Shown: positions 35,505 through 48,706, numbered from the stretch's first letter. The stretch: DNA of 64,000 bases from Vanessa cardui (GCF_905220365.1 NC_061123.1:3038001-3102000), one strand, 5' to 3'. The notes: generated from the letters alone by a model not told the origin. Program-made: numbers and translations.

Positions 35505-35660
35505 ATAAAAATAATAAAATTGGAGTGTCTGTTTGTTATATTAAAGTAATCGCTTCCGTTTGTTCCGGATAATCTCTGGAAAGGCTGAACCGACTTTAAC
35601 GGGACTTTCACTGACAGATAGCTGATGTAATAAGAAGTAACTTGAGCTACTTTTAGTTTA
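35505..35660 (+). mobile_element. Helitron-like family 2 fragment
   Basis: AATAAAATTGGAGTGTCTGT, then CTCTGGAAAGGCTGAACCGA match the 19087 copy. The 3' terminus is missing. Open frames crossing it are chance. Confidence 0.6.
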
Positions 35661-35819
35661 GAATTATGTGTAATATAATAATAAAATGTCCAGTACCGCG
35701 CGCAGGCCCCGCGCATGTCATCCCTCGTCACGTCGGGTGCCCCACACCAACTACTTAATATCACAAAAGCTGCCTAATTCAGGATTAATAACTTATATAA
35801 TGTTGTCTTAAATTTTCGC

Positions 35820-35955
35820 GATTACACATTGAAATAACTGACTAACTACCTGTAGACTGTCTACCCGTGACCACGAACGCTGTAAAGTGCTCGAAACGTC
35901 GGGATGTTAAAAATAATTAATATACGCGATTCAAATCCATTATAAATAGTTTTAG
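35820..35955 (+). repeat. Interspersed repeat fragment
   Basis: The string AAGTGCTCGAAACGTCGGGA, followed by ATTAATATACGCGATTCAAA and TATAAATAG, reads like a dispersed repeat tail familiar from lepidopteran genomes. Its class is unknown to me. Recognition is from memory of general patterns and was not confirmed. Confidence 0.35.
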
Positions 35956-36424
35956 TTTAATAACTTATAGTAAAATCTGCGAACTGAACAACAATATTAC
36001 AGTTAAAGTAAAAAAAATGTTAAACAGCTAGTAATATTATAAGACGAAATAAATCATTTAAATCTTAACGTACTTACATCTTAGAGTTAGTATAGTTCAA
36101 ACTAATATTTTTGTTTAGTTTCAAGTTAGTTTTTATAATTTAAATCCATTAATTCTCCAACTAACTTGTTTAAGTCGTAAAGTAATTCTTAAGAAAACCT
36201 TTGAGCACAAACAACTCTTAATATTTAATCTTAATGTATTTATTATAGTGGAAATGCCGTTCCATTAAAACGAAAAGTAAACAATTAGAATTATAATAGG
36301 TAAATTATTATGACTATAGTAATAGTTATCCTGCTATTTTTAAAACAATAACCTAATATCGGCCTCTGAATAAACCAATTAAATGTGACGATTAATTACA
36401 AACTTAGTTATTTATATTTATTTA

Positions 36425-36690
36425 ACAAATGGGCTACCTCATGATAAGTAGCCATCCCCACCCATGATATAGACATTGCAGGAAATATAACCACCCCTTC
36501 GCCAATACGCCATCAATCTTTAAAACTAGGATGTTATATCCCTCTTGCCTGTATATTTCCTGCCTCAAATTATTCAAGCATTAGCTTCAAGCCGGAAATA
36601 ATGAATATATGACGAGTAAATGGTAGCTACTTCAATGAGTTTGCACAAAGCTTACCACCAAGATAGACTTGCTTACTCACTCTTCAAACA
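36425..36690 (+). repeat. Dispersed repeat copy, shared with 54655
   Basis: GGGCTACCTCATGATAAGTA, CGCCATCAATCTTTAAAACT, TGCACAAAGCTTACCACCAAG. The same order of words, less decayed, occurs at 54655-54850. Probably the non-coding end of a retroelement. Class not determined. Confidence 0.5.
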
Positions 36691-38239
36691 AGAACATAAT
36701 AAGATTGCTGATTGACGGTACAATATTTCAGAAGTGTAACGTAACTAGATCGACTGAAAGAAAGCCTGACGACGAAGTCAACAAAACAAACCAAAAACGT
36801 CAACAATCGATATTGCAATAAAGATTTAGTAGGGATATGTTACTAATGATACTATTAATCGCTTTCTAAGACTTATTACAACCCTTTCAGTTTTCAATTT
36901 CCTATAAGTAAATAGCCAATGGATTTGATGTGATGACTGTTATCACTGCCCAGACAAAGTTAAGAATGTCGTGTCACAACCTAGGTACATATGTTGGTTA
37001 ACTCTAATAGCCCTCATACCAGTTGAAATAAATCGAACGTTTGCTGGTTTAAATATACCAAAAAATGGGATTCAATAAACCTACCCCCGCATACAAGCAC
37101 ACACACAAAACACAGCCACTCACACACATAATTCAATAATAAATGGTCGCCAAATTTATTTTTCATAACATTTTCAATTGGTTGGTTACATCAGTAATTA
37201 TGAAAACAAGGATTACGACGGTCTGATTGGTAAATAAAAATGTATTTTACGATATAAGTTAATACGTATTCTTGTTATAAAAATAACTTACGAAGGAAAA
37301 TACAGAAGGAAATAACAAATCATCAATTAGTCCCACGAAAGTAACCCTGAACTTTAACAAAGAGTATTCTACGAAACAAAGGATCGAGATTCCGTTAAAT
37401 TGTATTATTCACGTGTGTTCAGTCGACGTCAATAAGACGTAAACATTTCGTTGACTAAATTCAATCATGACATTGAATTACACAATCGTTTAATTGGCAA
37501 GAGCAATGACCTATCAGCGGGTCAGCTTTGGGGCCACGTAGAGATTTATTTGTGATTCTCTTGCGTCATGACTAATTATATAGGCATGTTGGAATCTTCT
37601 TTTACGTTCTCAAAATAAAGCATAACGTATACTATACCACATTATAGAGATAACGTTGAGTGATTGCAGAAATATAAGGTTTAATGGAAAGTATTTTATG
37701 TGTAATAATTTGAAACCATTTTTAGTTTTGAAATTATGAGGGTGCGATAATAATCTTGCAACAAAGCGTTTCATACAATTATGATATTCTTTTGAATAAA
37801 ATTTCCGCTCAGACAATAAATCTTTGAGAGAAGTGAATACTATTCTCGTCGGAAACATCCCATTCGGTCTTTAAATGTCATCCTCATGTCAGAGAAATAA
37901 TAAGAAAATTATAATTGTTGATCCCGTAGTGATTCTCAGCCTTTATTCAGTCAAAGGATTCGTATAAGGTATTCAGTACGTCACTTAGTGTATTTATGTG
38001 TCATGTCGCATGCATCCGATATAAGTCACCTGCGTGATGACGTCAGCGAGCACGAAGGCGTTCGAATGCGTAAATACTTACAAACATAAAAAGGCTACTT
38101 GTAACTCCTAAGTACAGTAAAGGAGCACATTGTATTACGACTGTTACTTCTTTGTAAATCTTTACATCTCATCGATGGTTTAAATAAGTGTTTAATTAAC
38201 ATCTTGGTATTTACCAAAAATAATACAATAATTTTTAGG
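36691..38239. other. Gene-free stretch
   Basis: No coding frame or recognised repeat. A mixed-composition patch occurs at 37380-37530 and another at 37980-38070. Confidence 0.4.
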
Positions 38240-38720
38240 TTGTAACTCAAACTCAAATTCCTTTATTCAATATTTACTTATTGATAGTCAAATTAAACAC
38301 TACCACCTGTTCGGAAAAAGGAACACCCTGACCTGAGCAGAACCGGCGAAAGAAACTCAGCGGTTTTTTTGTCAAATTAATAAGATACATAATTGTATAT
38401 GAATAGAAGTAGCCAGAAGGCGATCGTTTAATTCCCAAGGTGTGCTATCAAACATAAACTCCGAATGGAGTTTATGTTTGATAGCACACCTTGGGAATGC
38501 ACACAAGCGTTCCTTAACCTTTTTTTTTTTAATTTGGCAACAGAAGCATTTTGAACGCTTTCTGGGATCCTGTTGTAAGAACACAGTAACAGCTCTGTGT
38601 TATGCTGCTTCGTGAATTTTATGTAACTAAAGTATGAGTTTCTGCAAGTCGATCTCTGCTCATATAGTAGGAACTTAATTATTTTCGGATTTAATATTTC
38701 GAATTTCAATTTAAATACCA
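38240..38720. repeat. Head-to-head repeat with perfect palindrome
   Basis: The left part (38250-38430) holds ACTCAAATTCCTTTATTCAA, then AACCGGCGAAAGAAACTCAG and a TTTTTTT run. It looks like the tail of a dispersed retroelement in minus orientation. The palindrome at 38431-38498 joins it to plus-oriented sequence that goes on to about 38720. A plus-oriented relative of the left part lies at 39150-39330 (GATAGCACGCCTTTGGAATG and CTGAATTTCTTTCACCGG). Open frames here follow the repeat. Confidence 0.55.
38431..38498. repeat. Perfect inverted repeat, 32-bp arms, 4-bp loop
   Basis: Arm 1 at 38431-38462 starts ATTCCCAAGGTGTGCTATCA. Arm 2 at 38467-38498 is its exact reverse complement. The loop is GAAT. 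RNA from either strand would fold into a long hairpin. It probably arose by inversion or template switching within a repeat. Confidence 0.95.
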
Positions 38721-39149
38721 AATAATTAATAATTCCAAGCGAGATTAAAAATTACAAGAATTCGATCGAAGCTGTTTGACGATTAAATTAGAACTTTGAT
38801 TTTACTGGTGGTTTCTGATAGCAGCTTGTGTTACTGACACAATAGAAATCAAATCTGTAGTGTCAGATACCATACAAATTAATTACAACGTTCAAACATA
38901 AATAGTTATAGTTAGAACATTGGAAATTGCCTGTCAAACTTTACATGGAATATAATTACAATATTATGTATTTTATTTGTCTAGTATTACATAAGCGATT
39001 TCTAAGGAGTAGGTAAGATTATTAATGAAACTGATGGTACAAACCACCGAGTTTATAATTTAAGTAATTTGAAAAATATATTTAATCTTAGTTATATCTA
39101 TCTGTTGCTTACTTTAAAAAGCCAAAAAGTTATTATACAATTAGGAACT

Positions 39150-39330
39150 TTACGGTTGATAGCACGCCTTTGGAATGAAACGATCGTCTCCTGGCTATTT
39201 CTTTTTTTATATTGAATATTTGAAAATAATCGCAAATACAAAAAATAGGTCCTGCTGAATTTCTTTCACCGGTTATTTTCAGGTCCGGGTATGTTTTTTC
39301 CGAACCGCTTAACCGTGTTTAATTCAACAA
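39150..39330 (+). repeat. Dispersed repeat copy, plus orientation
   Basis: GATAGCACGCCTTTGGAATG, AACGATCGTCTCCTGGCTAT and CTGAATTTCTTTCACCGG mirror the minus-oriented sequence at 38250-38450. Confidence 0.5.
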
Positions 39331-39721
39331 ACAATTAGTAAGTGTAATGCTTCTATATTGAATCTTTAAATTTTTTATGAGAATAATGAATTGAAAAGTA
39401 CTGGTACTTTAAAAAAACTCACAAGTGACTTCCTATTTTACCTTATACTCTTAATGTATTTTATTAAAAAAAAAAAGGTTTTACGGCGACTCATCTGGTC
39501 CGAAACCCACGCAGCAATGTTTACTTTGCAGAACTGCGTTTATTTGTTCATACTTTAGTTCTAATTTAAATTAAACACAGACTTAAGGCAAGGCACAACT
39601 AAGTTGTAGCATCGACAAATTTCTTAAAACATCCGAATTAAGTACGCTATCTGAAATTATTAATATTTATTTCTTATGTGAATATGAACTTTACACAAAC
39701 GTAATTGTACTTGTAATATAC

Positions 39722-39975
39722 TGACGACCTCCGTGGTCGAGTGGTGTGTACACCGGTTTTCATGGATACGCCACTCTGAGGTCCCGGGTTCGATTCCCGG
39801 CCGAGTCGATGTAGATTACCATTAATTAGTTTTCTATGTTGTCTTGGGTCTGGGTGTTTGTGGTACCGTCGTTACTTCTGATTTCCATAACACAAGTGCT
39901 TCAGCTACTTACATTGGGATCAGAGTAATGTATGTGATGTTGTCTCATATTTATTTATTATTTATTTATTTATGT
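39722..39975 (+). mobile_element. SINE family 2 copy
   Basis: tRNA-like head with a box A-like GTGGTCGAGTGGTGTGTACA and a strong box B GGGTTCGATTCC within a good T arm (CCGGGTTCGATTCCCGG). The body runs from GTAGATTACCATTAA to GTAATGTATGTGATGTTGTC, and the tail is TTTA repeats. The inverted copy at 62020-62282 is nearly identical. The head does not form a full cloverleaf that I can place, so I do not call it a tRNA gene. Confidence 0.85.
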
Positions 39976-40720
39976 TTATAATATGACCTAATATATTCGT
40001 CAATTTGACACGTCGATTTACAATGTGTTTTCTTTTCTATATCTGTAGCGACGAATAGTGTCGAATGGCGCGATAGGGAGCTATTACTCTTGGTTGTGTA
40101 AATCGGCAGTAATCGGTTTTATTGAATTTGCCGATGATACATCTAAGCTGTGTCATACTATACGTTTATATCGGATCGCTTGTTTGGTTGACGCTCATTG
40201 TTTTTATTTAATAAATTTTAATACTTCGAGGATACACGTGTACATGTCATAAAATATATACTTAGTTATATAAATGATATTTTTAGATTTATAAATAAAT
40301 AAGAAAAAAAACACGCATGTCACGTTAGCTGAGCAGGAAAAGGCGAATGTACGTTTTAATAAAAATCCAATTTTACTTGTTTTTCCTTTCCGTGTTTTTT
40401 CTCTTATTTCTTTTTATATTATTTATAAAAACACATTATTAAGAGAACTGAAAGTAAACTGTATTAAAATAAATAATAAAAATTTTATGTGTTCGCAACC
40501 ACGGTAACGTTGTTAATCATTATCGTTCAAATAATATCTAAAGTGTACTCGATTCATTTGTCTTATTGATCGATAATAGTTATAAAATGATATCTTGTTT
40601 AGTGTCGAGCTGTTGTTATGGTGTTTTGTTTACGATGCAGAATTATTTGCCATACCAACATAACGCATTTTGCATTCAATAGCTAAATTTCGTATAACCT
40701 TTTAATCGTGATCGTAATCT

Positions 40721-40963
40721 GAGATTGCCCAGTGGTTAGAACGCGTGCATCTTAACCGATGATTTCGTGTTCAAACCCAGGCAAACACCACTATAGCACA
40801 TATATGCTTAATTTGTGTTTATAATTCACCTCGTGGTCGGCGGTGAAAGAAAATTTTGTGAGGTAACCTGCATGTGTCTAATTTCATCGAAATTCTGCCA
40901 CATGTGCATTCCACCAACCCACATTGGAAAAGCGTGGTGGAAGATGTACCAAACCCTCTCCTT
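40721..40963 (+). mobile_element. SINE family 1 copy, 3' truncated
   Basis: Head GCCCAGTGGTTAGAACGCGT and body match the family. The tail is cut after CCAAACCCTCTCCTTA and lacks the CCCAGCAGTGGG part. Many substitutions mark it as older than the 51977 copy. Confidence 0.8.
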
Positions 40964-41979
40964 AGCATAGTTATCTATAGTGAATATTTAAACACAATCT
41001 TAAGTTCATGATCTACAAAATGTTATATCAATTTACCAAAAAAACCTACAAGGTATAAATCGCCTTTCGTTTTATTCTATATTTTAATATTGAACGTGGA
41101 AACGTGAAGCGCGTGTGACACATAAAGCATACGATGGTTTATTAGTTTTGTCCTTAAAAGCCTCTCCCGGTATTGATGTTAAGGAAATCTAATTACGACA
41201 CGAGAGCCAAGACTGTGCCAACCTCATATTATATTTTATCTACGTCTAGGCTGAGGCAGCGTCGGGAGTTTAATAAAATTGTAGCTACATCTTCGTGCCC
41301 TAACGAAATTGTGAGTGAAAGTACAAAAATAAATAATATAAGTAGCTCTATACACTTTTTGTTGTGTGTTAAAACATTTATTTTTAATTTAAAATAAATA
41401 GACGTAGACAAATGGCCTCATTCAGTATGTTATAACTTTGCGTGTAGACTTTGAAACTTTAAAGCCTTGTTCGTATAATTTTAATATTTTATGGGGTGGT
41501 AAAATAATAAATTAGCTTAATATTATACGTTCATTTATATTTACTTAAATAAAGAAGCGCGCATGTAATTGGTATTATATAAATCTTATTATTACTTCTT
41601 TTGCTACTTCTTTGTTACTAGTTTTCGCCCGCGGCTTTGTTCGCGTTGTTTTAGATATGAAAAATTGTTCATTTTTGCGTCATTTTCGGTTTACTTATTT
41701 AGCCGTGAAAGCGCAAATATACTGATAATTACTTTCGCATTTATAAAGTTAGTATGGAGTTAAAAATACTTATAAAAATCCATACGTACACAAAATAAAG
41801 AGCGTTTGTTATTAAAATCCTCCTAAAGGATTAAGATCCCCTTAGTCGAAAGATATGAAAATTATAATGATAAATAAAATATAAGACACAAAGTAATATG
41901 GATTGGAGATTTAAATTTTAGGTAAATTGTTTTAATTTTAAAGCAGTATTTACGATAATGTTTAAACTGAACGTTGCTT
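40964..41979. other. Gene-free stretch
   Basis: AT-rich sequence. Frames at 41173-41397 and 41569-41763 have no recognisable features. Confidence 0.4.
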
Positions 41980-42130
41980 TTTTGTTTGCAAGGCCATAAA
42001 AGTCACACCGTAAGCCTCCTTTCTTAAGGAGAAGATTATTGCACCACGCTGCTTCACTGCGGGCTAGAGAGCATATGGGCATGTGGCAAAATTTCACCAG
42101 AGCACCAGATGAATTTACCCTCATCAAAGA
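41980..42130 (-). repeat. Decayed SINE family 1 fragment
   Basis: Minus-oriented remains of the tail and body: TAAGCCTCCTTTCTTAAGGA, ACCACGCTGCTTCACTGCGG and CATGTGGCAAAATTTC on the plus strand correspond to the reverse complement of the family tail. Confidence 0.5.
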
Positions 42131-42270
42131 CCTCTTGCCTGTGCTTGCTTTCGAATAAACAATATAAAAAAAAATTGTCTTTAATACACACCTGAGAAGG
42201 TGATTCGGTTATTGTAATCTATGTGATTGTAATGACACATTTCATTGCCATTATTATACAGGCAGTGGGC

Positions 42271-42567
42271 GTCAGCCGAGGTGGCCCAGTGGTTAGAACG
42301 CGTGCTTCTTAACCGATGATCGAGGGTTCCGACCCTGGCAAGCACCACAAAATATTCATGAGCTTAATTTGTGTTTATAATTCATCTCGTGCTCGGCGGT
42401 GAAGGAAAACATCGTGAGGAAACCAGCATGTGTCTTACTGCTTAGAAATTCTGCCACTTGTGTATTCCACCAACCCACATTGGAACTGCGTTGTGGAATA
42501 TGTTCCAAGCCTTTTCCTCAAAGGGCCTTAACCCAGCAGTGAGGCATTTACAGGTTATTGTTGTTGG
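42271..42567 (+). mobile_element. SINE family 1, near-complete copy
   Basis: Head GTGGCCCAGTGGTTAGAACG, body GGTGAAGGAAAACATCGTGA, and tail ending TTTACAGGTTATTGTTGTTG. Only a 100-odd-base gap separates it from the older minus-strand fragment at 41980. Confidence 0.85.
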
Positions 42568-45500
42568 GCAAATAAAATTGTTATAACTAACATACTTCTA
42601 GTCACTATAAAAAGCGTATATGTTTTGTCGATATATCATATTATACTTACTTACATTATCCTACGTATGCAATGGCAGGCGTCAAGGTTAATTATATGAT
42701 ACTCAAGCAGGTGAAATGACACCTGCTTTATAACGCCTTGTACGCCATTTGACCTGCGCGCATCTGTACATTGTACTTATTTACCTTTTATTATTTAATC
42801 ATTATTATTCAGTATACAACTTCGCTTTACGAGCTACGAGAAGAATTTCATAAAGTAAAAGATGATCGTGACTATATTAATAACCAGCTAATTCGAAATC
42901 ACGTTTCGCTGTGTCTACGGGTATTCTATTTACGTGTATATATATTGGTATACATAACACTGTTACGGATGATATATTTCAAAAGAATTGCGCAATTATA
43001 TTAAAATAAAATACTAAGTAAGTACTTTAGTCGAGTAGGCTCTACCAAGTACTTTAAATATGTATGTGTGATGATGAAATTATGAATCATTTTGAGTTAT
43101 TTTAGAATTAGTATTGAGTGTTAATGTAGATTCTTCCGAAAATCGCTGTTACAAAATCTGTTAGTAGGTATGGTATATAAGGAGTAGACGAAAACTAAAT
43201 GTAATTCGTATTCAAACATATGAACAGTCCCATTCATAATAGTAATGAGGTTATATAGAATTCAATAAAATAAATAATGCTATTTAAATAAACAAATCAT
43301 CACAAGCAAATCACCTGAATTCAAGTGTTTAATAGTATGTTGAGCAGATATTAAACAAGCTGACGTAAAATTAGATTAATTGTTTCGACTGCATGCAAGC
43401 TTACATCAAACACGGGGTTTGTGGCCGAGTCACGGGTACAGTTGAACTGTGCTCACAGTCGCGTTTGTTATGTCAATAAACGTGCACAATTCAACGAGAT
43501 ATTAGTTCGATAATAGATCTTATATTCGAAGCGATAAGGACCAACTTTCTAGCTCGAATTTAAATTGGTTTTAACCGTAGTTTGGCGAGTCGGACAAATA
43601 TTTGAAATGATTAAAACTGGCGCCGTAATAATTTCGACTAACTAGATAATTTAAGGAAATACCTATTTAGAGTTTGGTTTAGTTTGAAATTTGAATATCA
43701 AGGTATTTAATAATGAACCTTAAACTCCAGTTGAAATTGTTTTCAACTCCTAGCGAGCTGTGTTCCTCAGACAATAATTATTGTAATTGGGCGTATTTTT
43801 AAACGTACATTATAATATATACATATTTCTTTAAGTTTACAAGTTGTCCTTGGAGGTTCTCGGCTCTTGATTAACGCGAGCCTATCGGTCCCGGTTGTTA
43901 CTTCGCAACATTTTAAAATAATGACTATAAATATGTACAAAACAAAACACAATATTGCTAAAACAAAAGTTATGAGATCGAATAGCGTAATAAAACGTTC
44001 CAAAATCAAAATATATTCACGTACCCTCATTTTGAATTGTCATGTTACAAGATATTTTAGGTGTATGATTAAGATGAGAAAAACCGTTAACCCCAGTAAT
44101 TACTTTTTATCAATTATATCACATTTATATGTACAGATACATCATTATCAACAATCAACTAATATGAAGCCTCAGTTTTTCATCATCTTTTTAAACTCTT
44201 TAATTTCTCAATTTGAGAATTTAATTTCGGCTAAAATAGGCATTACTTCACAAAAGTTCGTTCCTTAAAAAAAATTAAGTAGCAAATAGCAATGCGTTTG
44301 TGCACAAGGTCATATTCATTCAGCCGCTTCACATTTACACAGATGGTGTGCATAATAAAACGTTGAAATTAGTTATTGAAGATACAGAGCTAAATATAGG
44401 TCTGTGGAAATTTCCTATGTTCCTATCACATTTGTAATCAGTCGCTATGATATCGATATCTATAAAGCTTTTACTCTCGAATAAATGTTTGCCAGCAAAT
44501 GAAAGTATTTTGTGGGTTCATATTAAGCTATACATAAGAGCAAACATTTTCTTATCTTTTATCTGTGGTTTTTATTTTAGACTGATTATGTCAAAACTGA
44601 CACTAAATATATAATGTTTATTTCTATTAATTTAATTTTTCCGTACCGTTTAATCTCCATCGTGTCTTCTCCATCGCAGGTGACATTGGCGAAATAATCT
44701 GTGCATACTTGGCACAAATAAAAGCCAAATAAGAAATGTATATTTTTTTCAATAATAAACAAAAATTCAATATATTTGTTTAAAATATAATTTAATGGAT
44801 TAGATTCTGCAAATGTATGAGTACATTTTTACTCTTAGAAAAAAAAACTTTGTATCACCAAACTTCAACATTATGTTAGTGTGTAGGTATCAACAATCTA
44901 CATTATTATATTAGTAATAAATTTTGTCCATAGTACCTACTTAAGTATAAAGCAGTTTCAAATGTTTACGAAATCCAGTAATTGTTACCAGAAATTTTAA
45001 TTTATGTATTAAATCCACATGATTAGTCATTCTATTTATAAAAATATTTATAGTACAAATAAATCTTTAAGTTTCCTTATGTTGAATTTACCTTGTTTAA
45101 AAAAAGACAGAAAATAATTTGAATTACTTTACCTGATTTTAGCTTCCATTCACAAATATAAATTTACACGATTTTTATATCTGTTGTAATTATCTGGGTT
45201 TATAATGCCTCTATTTCTCAAAGTAAAAAAAAATATATTTGCTCTATTCGAGTAATTGCTGAATGGGTATTTCACGAGGTTACATAAAAATGATTTAATG
45301 CAAACAAACAAAAATAAATTAAGTTAGATTGACAAAAACCATATTTTTAAGAAATTGTTCCTCTTTCAAATGTACGTTAGACATATTGCGTTTTAAATTA
45401 CTTATGAAATATACATAATATTACAGAAGAAACTTAAGCTTAACTAACTTTCTCACAGTCACAATGCAGCTGAATCACTTTCATGCATATTCCTCGCTCT

Positions 45501-46929
45501 ATTCATTTAGGCAGAAAAATTAATGTATACGTATTTGAGTTCGAAACGAACGCGCTGCATACGATGTAGTGTTTTTTTTGTAAACATCCGACAATAGGTC
45601 TATTGTACGTTGATGGTACTACGCCAGAAACCACACAAGTGCCAACAAAAACTAAAAATCTCCATCTCTATCTGATGAGCGATGCGTAAAATACGTACAT
45701 AATACAAGAACGCTATTACCCACCGTTGACATAAACTATGCCAATAAGAATTACATGCTCACTCGTTTCTCTATTCTTATTGGACAAAATACGATTTGTC
45801 TACGTATTAATTACATTGTGGTTCGGTATTTACTAGATAAACGGCGAACTTGAGCCCAAGGTCGTGAGATCCTCACGCTCATAGTTCCGCGAAGCTTAAA
45901 TGGATTCCAAAAAAAAAAAAAACTGTCGGTTTGTTTATGACAAACGTTTCTCGCAAGTAACTCAGCGTAAACGGCCGTCCAAACTGTAAATTGAAAACAA
46001 ACTTCGGTCCCATTTCTAGGAATTGAATACCGACAAAGACAACTAAAATAAAACAGGTGTTTTTTTAACGTCGTAAATCAGACTTCATTGTAGTAATGAG
46101 TAACAGTCCGCCTAGATCGAACAAGCTCGAATGAAATGCATCATTACATTAGCAATGAACTGTTTTGATTGAAGATTCATTGATAACGATTCTGACAATT
46201 TCAATCAAAGTTATCTCTATTTGTATTTATTACGAGCGCGAACTACGTTGTGTTGTTTTTAGATGATAAATGAGTTTTGAACTAGTATTCGTTGAACTTC
46301 ATATAGGTAGGTTATGAATATATATACATATTATGAAGTTAAACGAATATACTGTATATGTATGTTTGTGTTATCGAATTTCAAATTTAACTTCAACTTT
46401 TAATTGTATGTAAATTGAGTTTCGTTGATCGAAAGTATTAACGATCGAGTTTCTTGCTGATTCAGTAGAATCTATTTCCGAACAAGTGGTGATTTTACAT
46501 AAAACTTAATTATGTAAAATTTCAAAAGTCTACTTGAATAACGTATATATTGACCTTATTGTTTTATACCTATCTCATATTAAGTGCTTTTTTTAAATAT
46601 ACTATTCGATGTTAACTGTGAATAAGTGTATATTCCTCAACATACTTTTGCACAACGAAATTGCGAAAGCTATGAGTATATGAGTATGCTTGATGGGCGC
46701 TTCGTGGCTTACCGCTATTTCACTGACATTAAAATCAACTCTACGCTTTTTGAAGCATATACTTGATAATATTGTATGTATACTTATTTTAAAAGGTAAA
46801 TCATTCTCGTATTCATATTATGCTGATTGATAGTTTTATTTTTATTATCACATTGAAGTTTGTAAACGTGATAACATATCACGAAATTGTGAGTAATTTT
46901 ATTATCTCTTTACATTAGCTACAGTAATA
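42568..46929. other. Long gene-free stretch
   Basis: No supportable gene. A mixed-composition patch at 43385-43500 includes ACAGTTGAACTGT, a short palindrome, and could be regulatory. The frames at 43767-44268 on both strands share a region of chance openness and show no family features. Confidence 0.4.
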
Positions 46930-47350
46930 TTATAAATTTGAAAGTACTTCGAAAGCAAATTTCTGTTACCTTTTCACTCTCAAACCACTGAACTGATTTA
47001 GATATAATTTGGTACTGAGATAATTTGAGTCACCACTTAACGGGAGTGAAATGCGTGTGACAGTTTATGTGCTATATTTATAGATTTATATGTCAGCCAG
47101 ATTTTAAATAAATTATAATAAAATGTCATAACGTTAATGTAATGTTATTATCATTAGACGCTTACACTGTATTATATACACTTGATATTAAACATTTGAA
47201 ATTATGTTTGTTTGTTATGCATTTACGGTTATATCACTGATTCGATTGAGATTAAATTTGGTTCGATGCAAGCTTGATCCCCAAGGATTACTATTTTATT
47301 TCACCCTTTACAAGGGTAATGTTGGGGATAGGGGGTGTATATAATTTATT
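46930..47350 (+). repeat. Decayed Helitron-like or related repeat bodies
   Basis: Two segments (46940-47085 and 47190-47350) contain the degenerate phrase pattern of non-autonomous lepidopteran elements: CTCTCAAACCACTGAACTGA, then TTAGATATAATTTGG, and ATCACTGATTCGATTGAGAT, then TAAATTTGGTTCGATG. Ends are not definable. Confidence 0.35.
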
Positions 47351-48340
47351 GAAGCATTTTCCTCACTGAAGTCCACGTGAGCAAATTCGCCGGTTCAGCT
47401 CATCATACAAATGTTATTATAAAATGTATTTCATGAAATATACATAGCTCAAAAGGCGAATCCTGAGACTCAGAATCATCCCTTAGTCTATACGAACTCA
47501 ATAAAATTATGCTCCCAGCATAATGTTATTAGGTTTATATGAAAAGCAATCCGTAGTAGTAAAAACTGGCATGTTAACATTCCCGGGAAACCACATAATG
47601 TCATTAATTTTACGCCTGATCTCTTCGGTTTGAGAGAATACAAGTGTACGTTAAGTGTACTCATTTGTACGTGAAAATTATGCCCAGTTCAATACATAGT
47701 ACTTATGATTATCCGAAGCTCGATGGCCAGGACATTATGAATTGTTTAAGCAACAACTATAGTTTGTTATTCAAAATTTATGTGAACATATAATTAATTT
47801 TAAGTATACTTATTGAAAGAAAACAGTACATGTTTTATGGAAATTTAAACAATTCGAGAAACTTCCACTTGTTTTTATTTGCAACGCATACCATCTAATA
47901 ACTAACCTTGACATAAACAATGGCAAAAATTATTATTCCATCTACATACAAGAATCGTAGCAACTTTACGACTGACACTTCTATCTAATTGCAACGCACC
48001 ATAAAGGTCCCTATCTGTAGCTTCGCCATACTTATTGGACAATTTCTCAAAGCAATACAGTTTTTTAAAACGGTTAAAGAAATCAAGTATCGTCGCTAAC
48101 ATCCTTTTAGTTTTATGTAATCTATTCGTTCGAATTTTGAAATTTCGTTCGAGTTCACAAACCGCAAATATACATATATACACCTACATATAACATTGTA
48201 TCCTGCTAATTAGCCTTTAGTTAATATGTTGTGCTTCTTATTTATTAATTAATAAAGTAATATTATATATATTGAATAATAATTGTCTCTTTTTAATAAA
48301 AATAATGGTCACCAGTTACGGAATACAAGATTTATGGATA

Positions 48341-48396
48341 CAGTACAGTACAGTACAGTACAGTACAGTACAGTACAGTACAGTACAGTACAGTAC
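48341..48396. repeat. (CAGTA)11 microsatellite
   Basis: Eleven perfect tandem CAGTA units, a pentanucleotide tract likely to vary in length between individuals. The open frame across it is not a gene. Confidence 0.97.
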
Positions 48397-48642
48397 ACAA
48401 GGTTTTGGAGATTAATAGCGTCGTTTAAGATAAATGTACTTTGTATACATATAATAAGGCAAAATATTGTAATGCGATTTAGTTCAGAAATTCAGTAATC
48501 TAAAATAGTATGCAACTCTTATTTATGTGGGAACGATTATACTAAAATTTCTACGGGATAGTATGATTCAACACTTTTTGAATTTTCACAGTTTAATATT
48601 TAATGGTCATTTTTATAAATAACAGTAAAATTTCTTTTGCAG

Positions 48643-48706
48643 GTGGATGTTAGCGCCTTACACAAATACCTAAACAAGATCGCGCCGCGCAGCCGCCCTT
48701 TGAGTC
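48643..48706 (+). CDS. Candidate internal exon of an unidentified gene
   Basis: 64 bp between a strong acceptor (TTTCTTTTGCAG, ending 48642) and a strong donor (GTAAGTTT from 48707). Only one frame is open: it starts in phase 0 and reads VDVSALHKYLNKIAPRSRPL, S and one extra base. GC content is far above the flanks, with GCGCCGCGCAGCCGC in the middle, as for a coding exon. The gene is not recognised. The neighbouring exon on the right should start in phase 1. The exon at 58886 is not open far enough in that phase, so the two are unlikely to be directly joined. Confidence 0.5.

Noticed and set aside
39722..39815. Possible tRNA gene with a strong T arm
   Set aside because: The same sequence continues into a body and tail shared by the copy at 62020-62282, and no clean cloverleaf could be placed. 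It is a SINE head.
43767..44268. Overlapping frames of 87 and 133 codons on opposite strands
   Set aside because: No family motif, AT-driven residues (Lys, Ile, Asn), and no good splice or start context.
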